Assembly: GCA_035499575.1 (NCBI GenBank) | Contig: DATJYN010000104.1 | Coordinates: 1 to 10,967 of the forward strand | DNA length: 10,967 nucleotides | Source: RBG-16-66-20 sp035499575 | Lineage (GTDB): Bacteria; Pseudomonadota; Gammaproteobacteria; Burkholderiales; SG8-39 | Reading direction: 5' to 3' | Shown: in pieces, positions 1 through 6,399 of the stretch | Position numbering within the stretch: the first letter of the stretch is position 1 | Layout of the letters: every line of letters begins with the position of its first letter | Position numbers and translations under genes: made by a program | The notes under the pieces: model-generated | The model's database searches: none | What the model saw: only the letters and a program-made list of their open reading frames with translations | Told to the model about the DNA's origin: nothing

Positions 1-270
1 CTGCCGTTCTCGCCGCCCACTGCGGCGATCGGCGCCATCGAAGCCGCCAACCTGCTGGCGCTCGCCTTGCTCGGCAACGCGCTCGGCTTCGTCATGTATT
101 TCCGCCTCATCAGCGACGTCGGCGCCACGCGCGCGCTCACGGTCACCTACCTGATGCCCTTCTTCGGCCTGCTCTGGGGCATGCTGTTCCTCGGTGAATC
201 GCTGCCTGCCACCGCGCTCGCGGGCGGCGTATTGATCCTTGCCGGCACGGTATTGGTGACGCGCGGCTAA
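1..270 (+). CDS. EamA/DMT-family transporter, C-terminal fragment (5' end outside window)
   Basis: The reading frame is open from base 1 to a TAA at 268-270, giving 89 residues of a gene that begins upstream. The visible part has two hydrophobic helices and a short amphipathic link. It contains the pattern GATRALTVTYLMPFFGLLWG followed by an FLGE motif and a final helix ending in LVTRG. This matches the second half of EamA (drug/metabolite transporter) permeases, where the Pro-containing penultimate helix, the [LF]GE loop and the last TM helix close the protein. Such proteins are about 290-300 residues with ten TM helices and export amino acids or metabolites across the inner membrane; the substrate cannot be told from this fragment. 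The gene ends 12 nt before fadH on the same strand, so the two may be co-transcribed. Family assignment is fairly secure, specificity unknown. Confidence 0.8.
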   Translation: MPFSPPTAAIGAIEAANLLALALLGNALGFVMYFRLISDVGATRALTVTYLMPFFGLLWGMLFLGESLPATALAGGVLILAGTVLVTRG

Positions 271-282
271 AATTGCGGGTTC

Positions 283-2280
283 ATGCCCGCTTACCCGAAT
301 CTTTTCCGTCCGCTGGAACTCCCCGGCGCGACGCTGCCGAACCGCATCCTCATGGGCTCGATGCACACGGGGCTGGAAGCGCGCCCCGATGGCATGCCGC
401 GGCTCGCCGCGTTCTACGCCGAACGCGCACGCGGCGGCGCGGCGCTGATCGTCACCGGCGGTTTCTCGCCGAACGACGCCGGCGAGCTCGCACCGCATCG
501 CGCGCAGATGAGCACCAGGGAAGACGCCCAGCGCCATCGCGTCATCCCCCTGGCGGTGCACGACGCCGGCAGCCGCATCGTGCTGCAGATCCTGCACTCC
601 GGGCGCTACGGCTATCACGACAATATCGTTGCGCCCTCGCCCATCAAATCCGGCATCAACCCCGGCACGCCGCGCGAACTCGGCGCCGCGGAAATCGAGC
701 AGACCATTGGCGACTTCGTGCGCGCCGCAGTACTCGCGCAGACGGCGGGCTACGACGGCGTGGAAATCATGGGCTCGGAGGGCTACCTGATCACGCAGTT
801 CCTCGCCCCGCGCACCAACCAGCGCAAGGACGACTGGGGCGGGCCGCTCGCGAACCGCATGCGCTTCGCCTGCGAGATCGTGCGCCAGACGCGCGCCGCC
901 ACCGGGCCGGAATTCATCATCGTATTCCGCATCTCCGCCCTCGAGCTGGTGGAAGGCGGCCTCTCCGGCGCGGAAACGGTCGAACTCGGCCGGGCCATCG
1001 AGAAAGCGGGTGCCACGATCCTGAACACCGGCATCGGCTGGCACGAGGCGCGCATCCCGACCATTGCGCAGGCGGTGCCGCGCGCCGGCTTCGCCTGGGC
1101 CGCGCGGCGCATCAGGGAAGCAGTAAAGATCCCGGTGGTCGCCTCGAATCGCATTAACGCGCCGGAAATCGCCGAGGACATCCTCGCGCGCGGTGAAGCG
1201 GACATGGTGTCGCTCGCGCGCGCGATGCTGGCGGACGCGGAATTCTCGAACAAAGCCAAAGCCGGCGACCGCGCCGGCATCAATATCTGCATCGCCTGCA
1301 ACCAGGCCTGCCTCGACCACTACTTCGTCGGCCTGCCGGCGAGCTGCGTGGTGAATCCGCGGGCAGGACGGGAAATGAAGCTTGTGTACTCAAAGACCAC
1401 GAGTAAAAAACGCGTCGCGGTAGTTGGCGGTGGCCCGGCGGGCCTCTCCTGCGCCTCGGTGGCAGCCGAGCGCGGCCACGAAGTGACGCTGTTCGAGCAG
1501 GCCGCCGAGCTGGGCGGCCAGTTCAACCTGGCGAAGCGGATTCCCGGCAAGCGGGAATTCGCCGAATCCGTCGCCTATTACGCCGAGCGCCTGCGCAGGG
1601 CTGGAGTCGAGGTGCGGCTGAACCGCGCCGCGAATGACGCCGACCTCGCGGCATTCGACGAGGTCGTGCTGGCGACCGGCATCGATCCACGCAAGCCGGC
1701 GATTCCCGGCATCGGTCACAAGAGCGTCGTGGGCTACGCAGATCTGCTCGCGGGCCGTGTCCAGGCGGGCCGCAAGGTGGTCATCATCGGCGCGGGCGGC
1801 ATCGGCTTCGACCTCGCGCTGTTCCTGCTCGAGCATGCCAGCCGTTCCACGCTGGACCCTGCCGAATTCGACAGGCACTGGGGCATCACCCGGGATGCCG
1901 CCGTCGCGGGCGGGCTCGATGCGGCCGGCATGGAAAAACCGCATGCGGAATTCCAGATCACCATGCTGAAGCGCTCCTCGACACCTTTTGGCAGCACGCT
2001 TGGCCGCACCACCGGCTGGGTGCACCGCGCGGAGCTGCAGCGCAACGGCGTGAAGATGCTCAAGGGCGTCGAATACCGGCGCATCGACGACGCCGGCGTG
2101 CACATTGCCGTGGACGGGAAGGAAAGCGTGATTCCAGCGGATACCGTTGTCATTTGTGCCGGGCAGGTACCGAAACGGGAGCTGAAAGCGACCCATTTCA
2201 TCGGCGGCGCCAAGGAAGCCGGCGAACTGGATGCCAAGCGCGCCATGCTGGAAGGCGCCGAGCTGGCGGCGAGCCTCTGA
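283..2280 (+). CDS. fadH: NADPH-dependent 2,4-dienoyl-CoA reductase (FadH)
   Basis: Predicted to reduce 2,4-dienoyl-CoA esters during beta-oxidation of unsaturated fatty acids (cytosolic, FMN/FAD/4Fe-4S). The protein is 665 aa, close to the 672 aa of E. coli FadH. Residues about 1-330 form the Old Yellow Enzyme barrel, with active-site Tyr168 (in GSEGYLITQF) and His254 (in GIGWHEARIPT), equivalent to E. coli Tyr166 and His252. The 4Fe-4S cysteines are Cys336, Cys339, Cys343 and Cys355 (CIACNQAC, then SCVVNPRA), with the same spacing as E. coli. An FAD-binding GGGPAG lies at 382-387 and an NADPH-domain GAGGIG at 503-508. The ATG at 283 puts the barrel start (FRPLELPG) right after the start codon. 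The stop overlaps the next ATG by one base (TGATG). No strong Shine-Dalgarno is visible and there is no room for a promoter in the 12-nt upstream gap. Conservation of both catalytic residues and the full cluster motif favours FadH over trimethylamine dehydrogenase-like relatives. Confidence 0.93.
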   Translation: MPAYPNLFRPLELPGATLPNRILMGSMHTGLEARPDGMPRLAAFYAERARGGAALIVTGGFSPNDAGELAPHRAQMSTREDAQRHRVIPLAVHDAGSRIVLQILHSGRYGYHDNIVAPSPIKSGINPGTPRELGAAEIEQTIGDFVRAAVLAQTAGYDGVEIMGSEGYLITQFLAPRTNQRKDDWGGPLANRMRFACEIVRQTRAATGPEFIIVFRISALELVEGGLSGAETVELGRAIEKAGATILNTGIGWHEARIPTIAQAVPRAGFAWAARRIREAVKIPVVASNRINAPEIAEDILARGEADMVSLARAMLADAEFSNKAKAGDRAGINICIACNQACLDHYFVGLPASCVVNPRAGREMKLVYSKTTSKKRVAVVGGGPAGLSCASVAAERGHEVTLFEQAAELGGQFNLAKRIPGKREFAESVAYYAERLRRAGVEVRLNRAANDADLAAFDEVVLATGIDPRKPAIPGIGHKSVVGYADLLAGRVQAGRKVVIIGAGGIGFDLALFLLEHASRSTLDPAEFDRHWGITRDAAVAGGLDAAGMEKPHAEFQITMLKRSSTPFGSTLGRTTGWVHRAELQRNGVKMLKGVEYRRIDDAGVHIAVDGKESVIPADTVVICAGQVPKRELKATHFIGGAKEAGELDAKRAMLEGAELAASL

Positions 2281-3086
2281 TGGTCTCCTGGAAGCGCAAG
2301 CTGAAGCTGCTGCTGCGCTCGCGCAATCCTGAATTCGTGCGCCACGCGCTGGGCCCGTTCGACGCGGCGACGCGCTCGATCGCCTGGCAGGGCATGCAAC
2401 TCCACTACCGGCCGGGATCGAGCGACCCCTGGGCGATCCACGACCATTTGATGAAGCCGCGCGAGCGCGATGAATACGCGCCGCCGAAGGAATTTCCGCT
2501 CGCGCGCGCGGATGTACGCAAGGTGCTCGACATCGGCGCCAACGTCGGCGTCACGGCGCTGTATTTCTCGCAGATCTTCCCGAACGCCGACATCTATTCC
2601 TTCGAGCCTGCGCCGGACAATTTCGCGGTACTGCAGAAGAACGCGGCCAACTGCGGCCGCATCCGCGCCTTCAATTTCGCGCTCGGCGCGCAGGACGCGA
2701 CGCTGGAACTGTTCGCCAGCGACAACCCGGTCAATTTCGGCGGCTACAGCCTGCACGCCGCGGGCAGCGACACCTCGAAGAAGACCTCGATCCCGGTGCG
2801 GCGCGTCGCTACGGTGCTGGCGGAGCTGGGGCTGCAGGCGGTCGACGTCGTCAAGGTCGACACCGAGGGCGCCGAATGGGACATCCTGACGGCTTTCCCG
2901 GAAAACGTGCTGCGCAGCGCCAGCTACGTCACCGGCGAGCTGCACGGCAACCGGGACTTCGCGCTGCTCGACTACCTGTCGCGCTGGTTCGACGTCGGCC
3001 TGCGCAAGAAACTCTCCAGCCGGTTGTTCAATTTCCAGGCGGTCGCCAAGAATAACGCGGTCCTTCCTGCCGGGGCTTCGTCGTAA
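2280..3086 (+). CDS. FkbM-family SAM-dependent methyltransferase
   Basis: Encodes 268 aa. The SAM-binding motif I is VLDIGANVGV at residues 82-91, followed by the acidic motif YSFEPAPDNF and, near residues 192-201, the FkbM hallmark KVDTEGAEWD. This order is typical of the Methyltransf_21/FkbM family, which O-methylates diverse small molecules, sugars and glycans; the acceptor here cannot be read from sequence. The start is the ATG at 2280 that overlaps the fadH stop by one base. The frame is open further upstream into fadH (to 2154), but that extension is Arg/Gly-rich shadow sequence, so I reject it. No signal peptide or TM helix is visible, suggesting a cytosolic enzyme. It lies 9 nt before cofD and is probably translated from the same message as fadH. 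No glycosyltransferase or polyketide genes flank it, so the usual context clues for an FkbM substrate are missing. Confidence 0.88.
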   Translation: MVSWKRKLKLLLRSRNPEFVRHALGPFDAATRSIAWQGMQLHYRPGSSDPWAIHDHLMKPRERDEYAPPKEFPLARADVRKVLDIGANVGVTALYFSQIFPNADIYSFEPAPDNFAVLQKNAANCGRIRAFNFALGAQDATLELFASDNPVNFGGYSLHAAGSDTSKKTSIPVRRVATVLAELGLQAVDVVKVDTEGAEWDILTAFPENVLRSASYVTGELHGNRDFALLDYLSRWFDVGLRKKLSSRLFNFQAVAKNNAVLPAGASS

Positions 3087-3095
3087 ACTAGCCGC

Positions 3096-4058
3096 ATGGG
3101 AACCGTCGTTGCACTGACCGGGCAGGTGGGCGGCGCGAAGCTGGTGGACGGCCTGTACCGGCTGCGCGGCAAGGACCTCGCCGCGATCGTCAACACGGGC
3201 GACGACTACGACCACCTGACGCTGCGCTTCTCGCCGGATATCGATACCGTCCTCTACGTGCTCGCCGACATGGCGAACGCGTCCGCGGCCTGGGAGCCGG
3301 CCGGCGAAAGCCACGCCCTGTTCGCCACGCTTAAGCGCTTCGGTGGCCCCGACGCGCTGACGCTCGGCGACAAGGGCCTCGCGGCGCCGCTGCTGCGCAC
3401 CGCCTGGCTGGCCGAGGATCGCCGCCTGACCGCCATCACGCTGGATTTCTGCAAGCAGCTAGGCATCAATGCGCGCGTGCTGCCGATGAGCGACGACCCG
3501 GTGCGCACCCACGTGCTCACCGACAGCGGCGAAATGAGCTTCCAGGAATACTTCACCACGCACGCCTGCGAGCCGGTGGTCAAGGGCTTCCATTACGCAG
3601 GCGCCGAAGAGGCGATGCTCACGCCCGAAGTCTCGAACGCGCTCGACTCCGAGGACCTCGAAGCCGTGGTGCTGTGCCCCGCCAACCCGTACCACACCAT
3701 CCGCCCGATCCTGGAAGTCCCGGGTATGCGCGAAATGCTGCGCAAGCGCGGCGCCCCGGTGATCGCGGTGACGCCGATCGTCGGCGGCAAGGCGCTCAAG
3801 GGTTCGGCCGGCAAGATCATGCGAGAGCTCCGGCACGAAGCTTCCGCCCGCCGCGTAGCGCTTGAATACCTGCGCCTGATCGACGGGTTCGTGATCGACA
3901 GCGAGGACCAGGCGGGCGCCGAGGACGTGCGCGCGAGCGGCATGGAGGTGCTGGTCACCAACACCGTGATGCGCACGCTGGAAGACCGCACTGCGCTCGC
4001 GCGCTCGGTGCTGGCGTTCGCGCAGACCATCCGCGAACGGCGCCTGCAGGAAGCCTAG
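3096..4058 (+). CDS. cofD: CofD-family 2-phospho-L-lactate transferase (coenzyme F420 biosynthesis)
   Basis: Encodes 320 aa, the usual length for CofD/FbiA. Family members join a phospholactyl (or PEP/3-phosphoglycerate-derived) guanylyl donor to the deazaflavin Fo, giving F420-0 or dehydro-F420-0, in the cytosol. Visible landmarks in order: N-terminal loop TGQVGGAKLVDGLYRL, VNTGDDYDHLTLRFSPDIDT, RVLPMSDDPVRTHVLT, FQEYF, CPANPYHTIRPIL, VTPIVGGKALKGSAGKIM, LIDGFVIDSED and VLVTNTVM. All are characteristic of this family rather than of the related YvcK proteins. One departure is Gln10, where most relatives have Gly (GGVGG). The ATG at 3096 is the only start that keeps the N-terminal loop; no clear Shine-Dalgarno precedes it. 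Neighbours are an FkbM methyltransferase 9 nt upstream and a MoxR ATPase 5 nt downstream. No other F420 gene (cofC, cofE, cofG/H, fbiC) is in the window. The family call is strong; whether the donor is phospholactate, PEP or 3-PG is open. Confidence 0.9.
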   Translation: MGTVVALTGQVGGAKLVDGLYRLRGKDLAAIVNTGDDYDHLTLRFSPDIDTVLYVLADMANASAAWEPAGESHALFATLKRFGGPDALTLGDKGLAAPLLRTAWLAEDRRLTAITLDFCKQLGINARVLPMSDDPVRTHVLTDSGEMSFQEYFTTHACEPVVKGFHYAGAEEAMLTPEVSNALDSEDLEAVVLCPANPYHTIRPILEVPGMREMLRKRGAPVIAVTPIVGGKALKGSAGKIMRELRHEASARRVALEYLRLIDGFVIDSEDQAGAEDVRASGMEVLVTNTVMRTLEDRTALARSVLAFAQTIRERRLQEA

Positions 4059-4063
4059 CGCGC

Positions 4064-5029
4064 GTGAACGCCGGGGCCGCACCGCTGATGCCGGCAGCCG
4101 AGGCCGCCGCCCTGTTCGGGCGCGTCGCCGGCAACATCGAGAAAGTCATGCGCGGCAGCCGCGACAGCGTGCGCAAGCTGCTGGCCGCCTTCGCTTCGGG
4201 CGGCCACGTGCTGATCGAGGACTACCCGGGCACCGGAAAAACCACGCTCGCCAAGAGCCTCGCCGCATCCATCGGCGCCAGGTTCACGCGCGTGCAGTTC
4301 ACGCCCGACCTGCTGCCTTCGGACATCCTCGGCGTCTCCATTTTCAACCAGAAGGACCAGGTCTTCGAATTCCGCGCCGGACCGGTGTTCACCTCGATCC
4401 TGCTGGCCGACGAGATCAACCGCGCCTCGCCGCGTACGCAATCGGCGCTGCTGGAAGTCATGGCCGAAGGCCAGGTTTCGGTCGAGGGCCGCACGCACGC
4501 GGTGGACGAACTGTTCTTCGTCGTCGCGACGCAGAACCCGGTCGAATTCCGCGGCACCTATCCGCTGCCCGAGGCGCAGATGGACCGCTTCGCGATGCGC
4601 ATTGCGCTCGGCTACGTCGACGCCGAGGTGGAAGCCGAAGTGCTCGCGGCGCAGGACCTCGGCCATCCGCTCGCCGCGCTGCGCGCGGTCGCCGCACACG
4701 ACGAAGTGCTGGCGCTGAAGGAGCGCGTGCGCCACGTGCGCCTCTCGGATGAACTGCGCCGCTACATCATCGAGCTCGTGCGTCGCACGCGCAGCGCCCC
4801 GCAGGTGCAGCTCGGCTGCGGGCCGCGCGCCTCGATCGCGCTGGCCGGCGCCGCCAAGGCGCTGGCGCTGTTCGACGGCGAGGAATACGTGCGCCCGGAG
4901 CAGCTGCACGAACTCGCCGTGCCGGTGCTCGCGCACCGCATGGTCCTTGATCCGCAGGCGAAATTCGCCGGCGCCACCGCCGCGGCCCTGGTCGGCGACA
5001 TCCTGCGCGAGGTGCCGGTGCCCGCGTGA
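4064..5029 (+). CDS. MoxR-family AAA+ ATPase
   Basis: Encodes 321 aa. Walker A is EDYPGTGKTT at 52-61 (Lys59), Walker B is LLADE at 113-117, followed by the MoxR signature INRASPRTQSALLEVMAEGQ. Sensor 1 sits in ATQNP (Asn158), followed by GTYPLPEAQMDRF. MoxR ATPases act as chaperone-like remodelers, usually paired with DUF58 or VWA-domain partners for assembly or activation of envelope or metal-enzyme complexes. The gene overlaps the following DUF58 gene by four bases (GTGA), the classic MoxR-DUF58 arrangement, so that protein is its likely partner. The start is uncertain: GTG at 4064 has an AGGAAG about 10 nt upstream, whereas ATG at 4088 has no good Shine-Dalgarno; either leaves the AAA+ domain intact. 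Position 53 of the P-loop is Asp instead of the first Gly, which also occurs in other MoxR proteins. The protein is soluble, with no TM segment. Confidence 0.93.
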   Translation: MNAGAAPLMPAAEAAALFGRVAGNIEKVMRGSRDSVRKLLAAFASGGHVLIEDYPGTGKTTLAKSLAASIGARFTRVQFTPDLLPSDILGVSIFNQKDQVFEFRAGPVFTSILLADEINRASPRTQSALLEVMAEGQVSVEGRTHAVDELFFVVATQNPVEFRGTYPLPEAQMDRFAMRIALGYVDAEVEAEVLAAQDLGHPLAALRAVAAHDEVLALKERVRHVRLSDELRRYIIELVRRTRSAPQVQLGCGPRASIALAGAAKALALFDGEEYVRPEQLHELAVPVLAHRMVLDPQAKFAGATAAALVGDILREVPVPA

Positions 5030-6399
5030 GGAAGTTCATCTACCGCGCGCTGCGGATCACCGGCGCGCTCGACCACTGGCTGCGCGAGCGCCTGACGCCC
5101 GCCGGCTGGCTCGCGCTGGGCATGGCGGGCGCGGCAGCCGCAGCCGGCCTGGACACCACCCAGACCGTCACCTACCGTGCCTTCACCTTCCTCGCCGTGC
5201 TGCTGGCGCTTTGCTACGCGGTCAGCCTTTTCTTCCGCGCGCGGCTGGACCTGCGCCGGGACCTGCCGCGCTACGCCACCGCGGGCGAGCCCTGCGTCTA
5301 CCGTGTCACCGTCGCCAACCACGGCGCGCGCACGCTCGAGGGCGCGTCGTTGCTCGAGCGCTTTCGCGACCCGCGTCCCGGCTTCGAGGAATGGCGGCGC
5401 ACTCGCGAGCCGGGCGAGGAGCACCGCAACTGGTGGGACCGCACGGTCGGCTATTTCCGCTGGCGCTGGCTGATCGAGCGGCGCGTGCCGCGCGATGCCG
5501 GGGCCGGCGAGCTTGGCCCGCTCGCGCCCGGCGAACGGCAGGAACTGCGGCTTTCCTTCACGCCGCGCCGGCGCGGCCGCATCGAGCTGGCCGGGCTTAC
5601 CGTGCGCCGGCCCGATCCGCTCGGACTGGTGCGCGGGCTCGCGCAGCTGCCGCTCGCCGCGCGGCTGATCGCGTTGCCGCGCCGCTACCGGCTGCCCGAG
5701 GTCGCGCTGCCGGGCCGGCGCAAGTACCAGCCGGGCGGGGTCTCGCTCGCGGCCTCGGTCGGCGACTCGGAGGAATTCCTTGCGTTGCGCGACTACCGGC
5801 CGGGCGACCCGCTGCAGCGCGTGCACTGGAAAAGCTACGCGCGCACCGGCAAGCCGGTCGTGAAGGAATACCAGGACGAGTTCTTCGAGCGCCACGCGCT
5901 GGTGCTCGATACCGGCACGCAACGCGGCGAGGACGGTGCCTTCGAGGATGCGGTCGCGCTCGCCGCATCCTTCGTCTACACCATCGACACGCACGAGTGC
6001 CTGCTCGATCTGCTGTTCGTCGGCCCCGGCGCAAGCGACGGCCACTCCGAGCGGGACGCGCCGCAGCCCGGCGTGCGCGCCTACACCGCCGGCCGTGGGC
6101 AAATGCAGTCCGAGCACATGCTCGAGGTGCTCGCCGCGATATCGCCCAGCGAACCGGCCGCCTTCTCCGAGCTCGCGCGTGCCGTGGTGGCGCGACGCGA
6201 AAGCCTCTCGAGCGTAATCCTGATCCTGCTCGCCTGGGACGGGCAGCGGCACGAGCTGTTGTCGGCGTTGCAAGCGACGGGCGCCGACGTGCGCACGCTG
6301 CTCGTGTGCCCTGAGAGCGACGCTCCGCGCGGCGGGGCTCCCGGGATCGCGCATTTGATTCCCGGCAACATCGAACGCGGACTTGCAGGGCTACGGTGA
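5026..6399 (+). CDS. DUF58 domain-containing membrane protein, MoxR partner
   Basis: Encodes 457 aa. Two TM helices lie near the N terminus, about residues 26-42 and 52-70, followed by a beta-rich region (about 75-230) and the DUF58 core. The DUF58 signature is DYRPGDPLQRVHWKSYARTG, starting at residue 256, followed by VKEYQDEFFERHALVLDTGT; the C-terminal part resembles a VWA-like fold. The start is GTG at 5026, overlapping the MoxR stop by four bases, and the gene itself overlaps the next start by four bases (GTGA at 6396-6399), so tight translational coupling is likely. In the family, DUF58 proteins accompany MoxR ATPases and membrane transglutaminases; a biochemical role is not established, with proposed functions in envelope assembly or stress. 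A Trp/Arg-rich segment at about residues 122-150 contains five Trp within 26 residues between the membrane anchor and the core domain. Confidence 0.9.
   Translation: MRKFIYRALRITGALDHWLRERLTPAGWLALGMAGAAAAAGLDTTQTVTYRAFTFLAVLLALCYAVSLFFRARLDLRRDLPRYATAGEPCVYRVTVANHGARTLEGASLLERFRDPRPGFEEWRRTREPGEEHRNWWDRTVGYFRWRWLIERRVPRDAGAGELGPLAPGERQELRLSFTPRRRGRIELAGLTVRRPDPLGLVRGLAQLPLAARLIALPRRYRLPEVALPGRRKYQPGGVSLAASVGDSEEFLALRDYRPGDPLQRVHWKSYARTGKPVVKEYQDEFFERHALVLDTGTQRGEDGAFEDAVALAASFVYTIDTHECLLDLLFVGPGASDGHSERDAPQPGVRAYTAGRGQMQSEHMLEVLAAISPSEPAAFSELARAVVARRESLSSVILILLAWDGQRHELLSALQATGADVRTLLVCPESDAPRGGAPGIAHLIPGNIERGLAGLR

Noticed and set aside
273..1157. 294-codon plus-strand frame overlapping the start of fadH
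   Set aside because: Arg/His-rich composition typical of an out-of-frame reading of GC-rich DNA; fadH in the other frame has catalytic residues and full family length.
1734..3314. 526-codon open frame on the minus strand across fadH, the methyltransferase and cofD
   Set aside because: It lies antisense to three well-supported genes, is rich in Arg/Ala/Val/Asp with no recognisable domain, and is the usual GC-rich shadow frame.
4749..6314. 521-codon plus-strand frame across MoxR and DUF58
   Set aside because: Arg/Ala-dominated sequence with no domain, fully overlapping two recognised genes.
4762..6354. 530-codon minus-strand open frame over MoxR and DUF58 genes
   Set aside because: Antisense shadow of two clear genes, Arg/Ala/Gly-rich, no motif or start signal.
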